Assembly: GCF_013368755.1 (NCBI RefSeq)
Contig: NC_049561.1
Coordinates: forward strand, 2,232,001 to 2,296,000
Direction: 5' to 3'
From: Talaromyces rugulosus
Taxonomy: Eukaryota > Ascomycota > Eurotiomycetes > Eurotiales > Trichocomaceae
Length of the DNA stretch: 64,000 nucleotides
The notes beneath the pieces were generated by a model, which had not been told where the DNA came from, searched no databases, and saw only the letters and a list, made by a program, of their open reading frames with translations. Shown here piece after piece: positions 1 to 12,258 of this stretch (position 1 is the first letter of the stretch; every line of letters starts with the position of its first letter). A program made the translations under genes and the position numbers.

Positions 1-3000
1 TCGGCCGCTCACCGTGCCCAATAGCATGTTAGTTGTGGGATAAACACGCCCAATAATTGTGTCAGGCCCCTTTATCTCCATCCACCCCCCGATCACGTAT
101 CTGGCTATTAATACCGTTGCTACGGAACGGGCCTTTAAAGTTTCACTTGTGACTTGGGAAAATACCGAGGGCGAGTGCGACGGTAATCCACTAATGACAT
201 TAGCTTCTGACGTTGGAAGGAGACTCCCACGTACGAACGGAATGGATCGACCATGGTGCCGTCATTCTTGAACTAGCTGCGATAGTTGTTGTTGGTGGCG
301 AATCAGTTGTTGGAAAATTCCAGCGGATGGAAACAGCTGGTGACGGACCAAAACTCGATTATTAGAGGCCCAGAAAGCTTGTCGACTTTGGCTGCGTATC
401 CCAATGGATGCTGTCATTGGTCCTATGACGGCGATGGGAGAATAACCAGAAGCGTGAATTTTAGCGGTGATTGGCTGGGTCGATTTGAAATTGTACTGGT
501 AACTGATGAGGTATCTCCAGATAATCAGTTCATGTGATGCATGCGAGAGCTGCATGTTACTATTGCTCCGGGCTGCATGTCTCCATGGTATCCGTTCCCC
601 GGGGATTTTGCTATCCCTAATGGAGAACACTGCTCAATCGTATGCATTATTATTATTTGATGTGAGAAATCACTTGATCTAGTCCACTGCAGTGGTTGGG
701 CAGCAACACCTGATGGCGATGAGATGGGACATTGAGCCACACAAGAAAAAACACCTAATGTTCACTCGATCACTGTGAAGAAGCCACATGTCAATTCGTG
801 TTTGCTGGTGGTGCCAGCATTCCAATAAGCACGTTGTCTGGGACCTACCACAATAATCCAAAATGTGCGTTGCGCATACAGGTGCATTAGGCCATTATTA
901 GCAGCAGTGTTCCTGTGGCTATACCTAATTTTGTCCGATAATCGCTGGATATGGCTTAGTCGTTTGCAACAATAGCCCGCTCTTTGCCGCCCGATCCTGA
1001 GAAAATATAAGTCCCTTGACTGCTTGCGAGTGGGATTTCCACAGCCTCGCTCGCTTCCAACAGGTCGTGGGCCGGCGAGTCGGCGGCAACGATAGATAAC
1101 CGTTGCCAATAATAACAGTAGGAGCAAACGCTCCGTGCCCCTAAACTTGGTTGTCATGTATCCACCTATACGGGCTACAAGGGCCGCGATTGGCTACAGA
1201 CCTAAGATAATCCAATCAATTAACAGCGTGCTCGAGTCCGTCACGTTCAACCGTAAAGGGAAGTAATTGTGTAGAGCAGAACCACAGGAAACCATTGATC
1301 ATCGATGTTTGGCAAAGCTGGAGGGACTTGACAATCTCGACACTCCTGACTCTAGCGTGGTGGTCATACAGAGCAGCCGTACACTCCTTAGTCAAGGCCT
1401 CAAGAAAAGAAACGCCGCCGATCGCATAGAACTAACCTTGATCGTTCTCCCAGATCGCTGGATTAATCTCCGTAGCAGCGGAATTAATGCTGGACGGCTT
1501 TCATGACGGGATGTGGGCCTCGGCCGGTGGCTAAAAGACGGCTTAGCTTGTAAGCAACGGAACTTAGCCAGGACCGGATTTGACATAGGACACGCCGTGC
1601 CTGGCGGCTTAGTCTCTCCCCTTTCAGCCACATCCCATGACTTCGTGAGCCGCTCTTTAGTCTGGTGCTCCATTTCCGCACTTGTCAGGAAGGTTCGTCT
1701 AATCTCAGGACGGCAAAGAGGATGAGACGTGGAGCCTGGACGCATTGCACGCGCCGTCGCGGGGACTCTTCCGGGCCCAAACTCACTTGAGTCGAAGTCA
1801 TAATGTTGGTGATCGGCGAGTCATGCGTAGCCCAACGGCGACGAGGAGCGTATGATACACGTGGAACAAACGTTGTCGAGCACAACACGAAGAGGAGAAA
1901 AGTGATGAGGAGAGAGGAGAACGGACGAGGTCAAGACAAGGCCTGAACAGTAGGAGCTTGCAAACTATGCAAAACAATGCCTGGGCCGCCGGCAAGGCAA
2001 GGCAGGAGCCGCCGCGGGTAGCTCCTTCCCAGCGCGCCGGGCCCAGGTGCATCTTCATAGCAATAATCAACTTTTAAAAGTCATACTACTGCACTCTATC
2101 ACTCGCTACTATCAACTAGCTACGCACCCCGTACTTGGCTGCTCATTGTTGGTCTGGCATCCTCGTATCTATACTTCGTCTGCCGTTTAGGACGACGCCG
2201 TGCAATTGCTGACACGCACATCTTCCAGGTCTGTTGGGTCTTTTCCTCTCAGGATCACAGTTCAAGTCATGCGAAAAGCAAATGCTCGGTCCACATCGAA
2301 TCATAGACTATACGCTGTCCGGACTATTGACTATTGACTCGTTACACTTTTTTCTCTGGGGTCAGCCAGATCCCAAAGTCCAAACCCTAACCGCTGAGCA
2401 ATTGAAGCACGATATCAGCAGCCTCAGGCTCGAGGGTCTAGGTCGACAACCAACATGAGTTGACTGTCGTCCTCTACTCCATACTCTGTACAAAGTATAA
2501 GTCGCCAAGGTCCACCCGGCTAGTGCGGTTGCTGCCAGTGCTGCTGCTGCACCATGCACGACAGCTGCACGTCGACGATCTCGAGTCATTTTACGCGAGT
2601 CTCGAGACAGGGGCAGCTGTCAACCTTACACCACATATGGAGCACTCCTGGTACGCCCCCAGTTGTTCCTTTACTATACTCTGAACTATGTAGGGCGCCT
2701 GAATTAATAACTAAATAGTAATATGTACCGAGCGGTTCCGGCTCGTCACCATTGCCAATATGTCTCTAGTTCACTCGGCCGAGAAGGGTCTTGCTATTCG
2801 CCAAGTTTCTTTCTCAAACTAATCGACATTTCTATAATAACAGGTCTACAGTTATTGCAGCATACCCTACGATAGTACGGATGGCACCGTAACAAAACAA
2901 TGCCATAATACGGAATCGTCAACACTAATTGTGGGGGCACAGTTGCGAGTCGCAGCCAATGGAACCGAGCTTAAACTCGATGGTTATAGCCAGAGCTTCC

Positions 3001-3422
3001 AGTGAGTTCCGAACTTGCGACTCGCTAGTATTACTTTGTTTTTCCTCGCTAAGCCAGTTGACGGAGGTGGTTGGTTAAAGCTTAAGCCTCAGGTTGCTTG
3101 AAACAATAGGCTGAATGATTATTTCAAATTCCATAGATTGCGTTTCCGGTCTTGTGAAAGGAAAAAGCAAACTAGCGAATCGTTACGGATACTCTGCACA
3201 GTGCACACGGTCAATTGGAGCGCTCGAAAATCAGATCACAACGAACCGCCCCACTCAGTGCAAGATAGCTTTTGACTAGTGACAAGCTACTCATTATGTT
3301 ATTACACTGTTTACGGAAAAGAATAAAGCATGATTCAAAGCAGAGCCAATCCAGAGTACTGGCAAAGCGCGCAAATATCCCCAACTTCTCAATCGACCAT
3401 TCACATCAAAGATAGTTTGTCA
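1..3422. other. gene-poor stretch, no supported gene
   Basis: Only short open frames in conflicting phases occur here, the longest about 130 codons, and none shows a recognisable motif or joins to a neighbour through splice signals. Base composition looks mixed, with no long simple repeats. I see no transposase, integrase or reverse-transcriptase motif. It may be intergenic DNA or an old decayed sequence; a similarity search would be needed to tell. Confidence 0.6.
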
Positions 3423-4608
3423 TTACAACTGCGGGCGGAATGGATTTCTAGGTTTGCCTTGCACGCCGACATCCAGTTTATAAACTTTACCGCTCCATTT
3501 TACCGATTCTGGGTAAGACAATGGCTCCTTCTCCAGAGCAGTAGTGACGATCAGCTGGGTGCCCACGAATTCGGGACACGTTACGAATCTGGTAGGGAAA
3601 GAGATCTCCCCTGTGATGTCACCTTGAGGGTTGACACGAAGAATACGACTTCCTCTCCAGACGGCGACCCAAAGACAGCCTTCCACGTCCATAGCGAAGC
3701 CGTCGGGCTCACCGATACTGGCGTCGATGGTGAAAAAATCCCGGCGATTGGAGATGTTGCCGGTGTGGGCATCGTAGTCATAAGCATAGATTTTCCCTCT
3801 GGGGGAGTCGGTCAGATACATGACGTTGTCGGCCCCATTCCACCCGATGCCATTTGGGCAAATCATCTGCTTGACCATGGCATGCACGCTGAAATCTGAG
3901 TCTAGTCGATATAGAGTTCCTTGGTCTTCGACCTTGACAACTCGGTGATCATTGCATGAGCCAGCCCAGAAACGGCCGTGACTATCGACAGCGCCGTCGT
4001 TGAATCGCATTCTAAACCCCATGAATTAATCACCTATCACATTATTCAAGCAAGGGGTTATTTTCTAGGCAGGTCTTTCTGGTCTAGTTACCTATACGAT
4101 TCCTCCGAGCCATTATAGATTCGGTTGACATAGGTCAACGCGCCGGATTGGCGGTCAAGGGTTGCGAAGCCATGCTTAGCGGCCACGATAATTTTGGGGT
4201 TGTCCGCAGACGTGTTGGCCACATCGGCAGTTACTCTGACAAGGATCTCGTAAGCGAACTAATCTTTATCGATTCTTAGCGTGCAGCATGTCAACCAATC
4301 ATTGGGTGAGATAATTATTGCACGTACCCAATGGGATATTCGACTGAGATGGCTGTCAAGGAGTCGGGTCCCTTAGCCACGTCGAGAAAGTAGACCTTAC
4401 CATGGTCGAGATCGATGAATCGAAGCTCGTTGCTGGCTGGGGTATAGTAAGGGCCTTCCAGCAAGCCACCACGAATGTCGAGATATGGCTATTCGTATCG
4501 GTGACCAGTGCCCACGGGTCAGCGGTGTCGTCAGCAAACGACAGGGGGGATGCTTACCTCCGTGACGGTCCATTTCTGGACATGATCCTTGGAAGCTGGC
4601 ACAGCCAT
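3423..4608 (-). CDS. SMP-30/gluconolactonase-like lactonase
   Basis: Encodes a 314-residue beta-propeller protein of the SMP-30/regucalcin/gluconolactonase family, calcium- or zinc-dependent hydrolases of sugar and other lactones. Four exons on the minus strand: 4558-4608, 4328-4488, 4092-4235 and 3423-4011. The phases agree (0, 2, 1) and all junctions are GT-AG. Family signs include MRFNDGAVDSHGRFWAG, the ICPNGIGWN segment, YLTDSPRGKIYAYDYD and GEPDGFAMDVEGCLWVA; these carry the Asn and Asp residues that bind the metal in this family. The start was chosen because the short first exon (MAVPASKDHVQKW) splices cleanly to PYLDIRGGLLEGPYY, the usual beginning of the fold. Length is normal. There is no signal peptide, so it is probably cytosolic. 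It stands alone between two gene-poor stretches, so its substrate is unknown. Confidence 0.86.
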
Positions 4609-7600
4609 GATTAACGATCTATTCTTAGTTCTGGTCTGAACAATGCACTGAACAGGGATGCTTGTCTTGTGCTTCGGTTTGCGATGCCACCAATCTCAGG
4701 CTCTCAGTATCTTGAATCAGATGTTACACAGGCGACCCGGCTGTCTTCTAAAAGCGACTGCACATTAATCTTCACCAGGTATTTACACAAATCAGTTGCG
4801 CACACAGTTTGAGACGGAAAAAAAAAAGGTAGACGCGGGATGCACCGTCGGAGGACTCTCCGCGTGGGGGTAACCGCTGTTTACTCCGCCTGTGTTACTC
4901 AATACAAGCAATGCGAAGCTATATATAAGCATGATGAGCAGCATATTCTGGTTACGTCTGGTGGCCTATCCCATCTGATATCGAGGACACGCCGGGTGCT
5001 GCAGACTACACCCTGGTCATAGATAATTTCAATTCCTTTTTTCTTTTTTTCTGAACACCGAGCACTGCCCAATGGTTTCCACCTTTACAACAACCCTAAC
5101 TGAATAGGTGCAAGATTGACGACCCATTTCACAAGGAATTATTACAGACAGACGGGAGGACCCAACGTGCCGTTCCGCAACCCCCATCAAACGGTCAATA
5201 GTCCCGAGTACGTGATTACTCGGCCGAACAAAAGTTCCAGAGACGCCGTTTTCTCACCGATCGCTTAGCTTCTGGGAGACTATTGGCAGAGGGCGAACTA
5301 GAGGGACAGGAAAGGTCCCAAAAAAGGGACACGGAAAAAAAGAAAAGAAAGGCGAGGCAGAAAGTGCGCAAACTTTCAAAAGCAAAGAAACAAAAGAAAA
5401 AGAAAAAGAAAAGGGGTGGAGATCGACCGTAAATGTAATAACTTTGTTCGGAGTTTGACTTTTGGGAGTCGGGAACTTAGGAACCGGATCCTTTTGGGGG
5501 AAAAGCGTTCTCTAGTCGGTTCCGACGCGATGGGCTGATGCACTGATGCAGAATAATAATGCAGATGCAGCTTTTTTTGGTTCCATTCTTGCGCCCCCTC
5601 GAGTGGAGGGGAGTTGCACCACCCCCCGGGGAGATCGTTCCGGTCCTTAGGGATCGTTAATCCTACTACTAAGTTTGGAGTTATAGTTGGTACTATCTCG
5701 AATACGGAGACAAGAGACCCAAAACGTTGCGATACTGCGAAACCCAGTTCTGGCCCACGGACCTCGATAGACACCAACTCAATATTTCCATTGATGAGGC
5801 TGCCACCGGCACTTTTTGTTTTCCCCACCGGATAACGTGCGCATTCGACTAGTGATTCGACTCACGCGAGCGCTTTGAAGCAACTTATCCGTAAAAGGAG
5901 AACAGTCGGTACGAAAGGGGAGTACCATTGCTATTCCGTCCAGAGTGTATGTATGATGTGTGCAATGCATATCAGATCACTTCAGGCAGACATTGGTTCG
6001 CCCCCATATCGCTCTGTGTCGGGCAGCAATCATGATACTCGTGTATACGGAGCACATCAATCTTCCAATGGAGAAAGCGGAAAAGGTCTTTAGATCACCA
6101 CGCAAATGCTGCCAACAAGAATCCAGGGAGACAAAAAAAAAGAGCCAAGGCGCTGCGTGTGACTGATTGGATGCTCAAGCCAGGGAGTTTTGCTTTGCCG
6201 CTGGTCACTGGTGTGTGATGTATACTTTTAGTGCGTTGTATCGATCAATCAGCGAATGCATCACCCGACTCTCGGCGCGTACATCGGAGGATTATTATTG
6301 CTACATCTCAATCTGTCTGGACTCCTGGAGCAGTCACATTGGAAATGCGCGATTGCAAATAATGCCAGATTCGATGTCATGCACTCGATCGCGCTCCCTA
6401 CATACATTATTCAGCGTCATTGCGGGCAGTAACGATATGCGAGTCAATTGTGATGTGTACATTCAAAACAAGCGCCACTTGGTGACACAACATCAACCTC
6501 CCCATCTGCACCGGAATGACGGGTTTGTCTATCCGGATTACCACCTGGACTGGCGATTTGTTTGTGGTCTTGGCTGGGTATTATTACAATGTATCGATAC
6601 CTCATGCTCCCCAGAAACCAGCGGTTTTCGCGGTACCAATTTTACCCGATATGATATATCTGACCGCTACAAAGTGGTGAAAGCAAGGATCCACTGTGAT
6701 AGGTATGTCATGTTTTTTTTTTTTTTCCTGCTATGGCATTCGCCAATGACCGATTAATTCAACAACGGTCGGTTGGTTGTTGGTTTCTGGGGAAAACCAT
6801 GCATGTGAACCGGGGCAGTCAAAGCCCATGGGAAACTCGAGATTGGGCTGCTAAATTAATTTCAGGCAGGTTGGAAGTTTTAAATCCAACGTGCAGATAG
6901 ATAGTCAAGAGACCCAAAATGTGATTATTCCGGGTCCGAATCTATCTACTTCGTATGGCTTGCACGTTCATGGGTTCTAGGCAGCCACATGCATCATGAT
7001 CACAAATTCACTTGCAATGTATGGAGTAATTAACTAGACTACCCCACGCCCAGAAAAGAACAACAGCAGCCAACACACAAAGGGGCGGGAGAAAAATAAA
7101 TAATAATACAAATAAATAAAAGGGCAATTAATGAAGAGAAGCCAAGAAGAAGCCGGGTCACACCACGCTAAAGTGATGCATCATGCAGGCTGCATCTCAT
7201 GTTTCTGGTCCAGCGTTTTACGCAATCAGGAATGCTGGGCCCAATGAGCATACAGCGGCAAAATTTGCAGATGGTTTTCTTTGTTTCCCTTGAGTGGGAT
7301 AATTTGGAATACTAATGACGATCAGGGCTATCTTCCCATTAAGGCAATAGGTATCACCGCGTTAGCTCGTACAACTGGACACTGTATACTAATAGTAAGT
7401 ATTTTAGGAATAAACCCAGGCAAACAGGCGATTCCCTTCCTATTATGGTAAAAAGGACCCATCGAAGCGTCGCGGGGGATAAATGTGATGTATACTTACT
7501 TGCAAAGCATACTGATACGTAATGTTGTACTCTGTAGAACGTGCACATATCTGTGTCCACCTGCAGGTGAGGGAGCAAAGCGTGTAATATGCATGATGCA

Positions 7601-9347
7601 TGCAAGCGTGCCTTGCGTTGCTGCAAACTCGGGACTGTAGTATTGTGTGGGATTTTTTTTTTTTTGCAGGTAGCATGCAGCGTGATGAGAGAAAAAAAAA
7701 AGTTAAAAATAAAATAAAATAATACCAGAATGAGTAAAGATTGTCATCTCGCTTGTTGCTCTAATAATAATAATCCATGTCGATTTGTAAATTAATTTAT
7801 TACGAGAAAGGGACTAGTTATTCCAAACAGGTTGTCGTACAATATAACCGGATCTGGCCAATGCAAACTGCATCCGAAACCGGTTTGGGTGTCACTTACA
7901 TGACAATGTCACTGTAGGAGTTTTAGTTTCTGTTCGACTTGCATCGTCTCGCAGGCATGAATGATCATGTGATCTACAGGGGTATCAATGAATGTACGAG
8001 TCGTCCAAGCGTTTCTTATTTGGGTATGAGAATTGCAGGGATTTTCTTTCTTTCTTGGGCGCCTTATCAGGTGTTCCATGCCATGGAGTAAGTAGTTAGT
8101 AAGTTATGGCCAAGTTCGTGGGCTGAGCGCCACCAACATACATTTCTAGGCAGTTATCTTTATGTGGTTATTGGTGATTGCCTGAGCTTACGCGTCAAAG
8201 AATTGGTTGTTTTTTTATCAAAAACTCTCCGGCCGATGGCAAAGTGGAAGTGCTGTTGCTGGGATCCCTGTACATTGATGACTGCATGTGCATCAGCCTG
8301 CGTGAAGGCATCTGGCTTGCCTGAAATTGATTGTGGAATTACGGAGTACAGAGTACATGGTAGCAATCTAGGAATCTAGAAGGCAATTGGTTCAGCTGAG
8401 CTCGTTTCTGGAGTATGGAGTTGAATAGTTTTGATATGGGATTCTCTAGTTATCAATAATTGACAGGTTCAAGAGAAGACTGGTAGACACTACGTGTAGA
8501 AGCAATTCAAAACGTCTATGTAGATGTCGTAAATACAATAAACTTGGCTCTTGAATATTGATTCTTAGCTGTTTAAACACCAAATTAAAGCAATTGATAG
8601 CCCTTGGGATTGATTGGTCTAGAAATCTATGTAACAATAAATACAGTTGACTTTGACTTCTCTACATATTTTCCCCCGGTTGGAATGGAAAACATTCAAA
8701 ATGTTGCCCTCCAAATTTTAAAGTGCTAGCCATGTGTCGAATGTATTAATCATTCTTCAAATCTACAGACTATTTAGCTGCAACAGTCAACGCGTTCTGC
8801 CAATCGACATTCATCGAGAGCTGAATATTTCCGGATTGGGATAAATAACCTGACCCGGACCCAAGCACTTTCCATACTACACCAATGTGGTACCAATTGT
8901 TACGATATAAATGAATATCAACTAGATATCAATTGATCATCCACGGTTAAGCTGCAATATGAAACGCACAAGTATAGGTTATTCTTACATCCTTCAAACG
9001 TTAAATGTTCACTACAGCTGACTTGCGAGAAGCCGCCTTTTCTCTCAACATTGAAACCTCAACACAATCCTTTAATCAACAGCAAGTGCCGCTTAAACAT
9101 TAATCGATACAAGTTGAGATTTTTTTTGAGGCAGTTCTGCATCTCCATGTGTTTCCATATGTTGATCCGCTGGCCCAATCAAGCGGGGCACTCGCTTTGA
9201 ATTTCGCTTGAACCGCGGGTATTTCAGTGTGCTCTCTGCGGTCAGGAACTCTACACTCACTTATAATCGAGCAAGTCTTGCCAGAATACCACAGAGTCAC
9301 TTTATCGAGCCCTGCGAAGAAGACTCCACAGCAGATACTATCAAATC
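4609..9347. other. long gene-poor stretch with low-complexity tracts
   Basis: About 4.7 kb without a supported gene. The two longest frames (5376-5828 minus and 6167-6757 plus) show no domain. Several A/T-rich low-complexity runs occur, for example around 7075-7130 and 7690-7725, and there are homopolymer tracts. The last few hundred bases before 9348 are presumably promoter of the acetyltransferase. No terminal repeats or transposon motifs were recognised. Confidence 0.55.
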
Positions 9348-10107
9348 ATGTCAAACACAAAACCCGGCGCAACCGGGGCAGCAGAGCAAAAGAACGAGGA
9401 ACAGCTGGCGCTGGCCAGACAACTGAACCAGGTACCATGGTGCGAGCAGTACGAACGCATGATATCGGGAATGCTGTAACACCCCCTCTCTCAAACATGA
9501 AAAAAAAAATCGAACCTATTGCTGAAACGCATGTAGATACGACGCATTCGTCCCCGAGCTGGCCAAAGCCCGATTCCAAGCGCGGGCCTGGTGCCATCGC
9601 TACAACAGCTATTTCCCATCCCCAGAGTCCATCACCGATGGTGAGCATGATTACGACAGCCTAGCAAAACTGCGCATGAAGTGGCTGCACGAGATCCTGG
9701 GCAGTGCGCAAGGTGACGAGATCTTCATCGAGCCACCGTTTTACATCGACTATGGATGCAACATCCGGCTCGGCGAGCGGGTTTATGCCAACTTCAATCT
9801 TTGTATCTTGGACTGCGGTCTAGTTACGATTGGCGACCGGGTCATGTTTGGTCCTAATGTTTCCATCTTTGCGGCTACGCATGAGACTGATGTGCAGAGC
9901 CGGAGGGATAATGTCGAGTATGCAAAGCCCGTGGTGATTGGCGACGACTGCTGGATCGGTGGGCATGTTGTGATTCTACCGGGCGTCACGATTGGCAAGG
10001 GCTGTACGATTGCTGCCGGCGCGGTGGTGAGCAGAGATATTCCAGCGTGGAGTGTGGCCATGGGACAGCCTGCAAAGGTGGTCAAGACGGTGAAGCCGTT
10101 GGAGTAG
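9348..10107 (+). CDS. maltose/galactoside-type O-acetyltransferase
   Basis: A 232-residue left-handed beta-helix (hexapeptide repeat) acetyltransferase of the maltose/galactoside/NodL group, transferring acetyl from acetyl-CoA to a sugar hydroxyl, probably in the cytosol. Two exons, 9348-9475 and 9537-10107; the 61-nt intron (GTAACA...GTAG) restores MLYDAFVPELAKAR. The N-terminal maltose-acetyltransferase helix (PWCEQYERMISGMLYDAFVPEL) is followed by hexapeptide turns such as IGDRVMFGPNVSIFAATH, which contains the expected active-site His, then VVIGDDCWIGGHVVILPGV and GKGCTIAAGAVVSRDI. The ATG at 9348 was chosen because it gives the full N-terminal helix. A frame beginning later would lack it. 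Length is typical for fungal members. An ATCAATTGAT palindrome lies 2 bp past the stop. Confidence 0.9.
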
Positions 10108-10108
10108 T

Positions 10109-10118
10109 ATCAATTGAT
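10109..10118. repeat. ATCAATTGAT palindrome, copy near acetyltransferase stop
   Basis: One of seven exact copies of this 10-bp palindrome in non-coding parts of the window (others at 8928, 31166, 38138, 40323, 40686 and 48439). This one extends to the 12-bp palindrome TATCAATTGATA. Function unknown. Confidence 0.7.
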
Positions 10119-10429
10119 ATAGACGTCGATAGAGAACATTTCAACAACATTGAGCCTGTTTTTGGGAGTTTTTTTTTTAACATGGCTTGATAATTTACGT
10201 CCATCCATCTCCTTGCTTTATACATGTCCATGTAACAATACAGGTAAAATCGAATGATCGGAGACTCCACACGGCTCCAGCATGCCGAGGAAGACGATCT
10301 CTCCTGCAACATTTAATATTGAAGAATTCCTGCCCGTTCGTCAACTTACATCTACTCACTCTCACTACACCACTCGACCAATTCTTATTTCTAGTTCATC
10401 CGTGACAAACTAAGCAGTAAACCGCCAGC

Positions 10430-11985
10430 ATGGCCACCCCGCACTTCCCCGCAGCGATTGAAGCTTCTCTCCGACAACACCTCGACAAACCCACCACCGG
10501 CCCAACGCCCGCAGTCGCCGGCCTGGTATACAGCGCAGTCAATCGCAATGGAAACATCATATTCAGCCACGCCTCTGGTAGCCGGGGCCTGGGAATTGCG
10601 AACAGCCCCATGACCCCGGATACCGTGTTCTGGCTGGCCTCGTGCACCAAGATGATCACAGCCATTGCGTGCATGCAACTCGTCGAACAGGGGAAACTGG
10701 CACTTGACAATGTCCAGCAAATCGAAACCATCGCGCCCGAGTTGAAGGCTGTAAAAGTCCTTGCTGGCGATTTGCAGAGTGGCTTCAAACTGGTCGACAA
10801 GGAGCGCGGCATCACGTTGCGCATGCTCCTGAACCACACCGGTACTACCTATTCCTTTCTATCTTCTATCTGAAAAAAGAAAAAGAAAAAAAAAGAAAAA
10901 AGTTCAACTAACATAGATAGCCGGCTTTGGATATCCCTTTGATGACCCCCGCCTGCGCGACTACTCGCATCCCATCGGCTTCGACGAATTCGCCGGCAAC
11001 ACCGCCGATGTACTGGGTCTACCTCTAGTAAACCAACCAGGAACAGCATTCCAGTACGGCGTCAACATTGACTGGGCTGGCGCTATTGTCGAGCGCGTCT
11101 CTGGCCTGTCACTAGACCAATATTTCCAAAAACACATCTTTGAGCCGCTCGCCGTCAAGGATATGGGCTTTTTCCCTTCGTCGGAGATGAAGCAGAGACT
11201 AGCGTATATGCATCAGCGAGAGATTGATGGGTCGCTGCATGTTTCGGATCATTTGTATCGGTTTCCGCTGGTTGAGCATGCAGCACCAGAAGAAGATAGA
11301 TTTTGTTCTGGCGGGGCTGGGTGTTTTGGGTCTCCGGGCGAGTACTGCAGTACGTTTTTTCCTTCTTCTTTTTCAGAACGACGACTATGAAAAAAAAGGA
11401 GGATATTGACAAGAATGCAGAAATCATAGCAGTGCTTTTGAACAATGGCACCTGTCCCAAAACCAACACTCGTCTCTTGAAGCCCGAGACTGTCGACGGT
11501 ACCCCAACTCTCCTTCTCTCTCTCTCTCTCTCTCTCCTCGAAACTAATAACCCATCCAGAAATGTACAAAGACCAAATCCCCACCTTCCCACGCTCCATC
11601 AACGCCATCGTCCCCTCTGCAAAACCACATCTCAAACGCGACGGCCCCGTCCGTCTCGCCGCCGACGACAGCGAAACCGAAGGCTGGGGACTTAGTTTTT
11701 CAATCAACCACCGCGAAAAGCCGACGGGCAGAGCCGCAGGCACAGTGAACTGGGAAGGGATTGCGAATTTGTATTGGTTTGCGGATCGGGTGACGGGTGT
11801 GGGTGGGATGATTGCGAGTCAGATTTTGCCCTTTGGTGGTGAGTTTTTTTCTTCTCTTTTCTTTCTTTGTTGTGAGTCGAGAGAGAGTAAGGATGCTGAT
11901 TGGGGACATCTAAGATACGGCTGTGATTGAGACGAATGAGGCGGTTGAGAAGGAGTTGTACAGGGGGTTGAAGAGTTTGGCGTAG
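10430..11985 (+). CDS. class C beta-lactamase-fold hydrolase/transesterase
   Basis: A 422-residue serine hydrolase of the class C beta-lactamase/penicillin-binding-protein-like family, which in fungi includes esterases and acyltransferases such as LovD. Five exons: 10430-10841, 10921-11349, 11421-11498, 11560-11838 and 11915-11985, all with consistent phase. The SxxK nucleophile motif is Ser71-Cys-Thr-Lys74 in FWLASCTKM, and YGVNIDWAG supplies the Tyr-x-Asn motif. The tail VNWEGIANLYWFADRVTGVGG resembles the third active-site segment. There is no evident signal peptide, so a cytosolic role is likely. Introns are rich in pyrimidine or A tracts, including a CT microsatellite in the third. The gene follows the acetyltransferase in the same direction and is convergent with the Kelch gene. 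Substrate is not predictable; an antibiotic-resistance role should not be assumed. Confidence 0.86.
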
Positions 11986-12258
11986 TTGACTTGACTAGTC
12001 AACATTGAATTGCTGTTAGAATATATACAATTCAATACATAAACAAAAGTTCAACCATATAACTGTTACTATCAAACGTATATTCATTCATCACGACGCA
12101 CGCATCGTGGTCCCATTGATACACCAGTCTATGTTCGGTGGCAACATCCAAAAGCTATGTATATGAAAAAAAAAAAGGAGAGAGAGAAACGCCCATCACC
12201 AGAAGACCAATCAACAGTCAACAGTCGAAGAAAAGGAAACACACGAAAAGAAAAAGGA

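Noticed and set aside
5376..5828. 150-codon open frame on the minus strand
   Set aside because: No domain, low-complexity ending (Leu and Phe runs from an A-rich tract) and no splice partners.
6167..6757. 196-codon open frame on the plus strand
   Set aside because: Composition is unlike protein (many Cys, His and Tyr, Phe run at the end) and no motif is recognised; a chance frame is the simplest reading, though I cannot exclude an orphan gene.
10430..11985. Beta-lactamase-fold protein as an antibiotic-resistance gene
   Set aside because: Fungal members of this fold are typically esterases or acyltransferases; the sequence alone gives no support for resistance.
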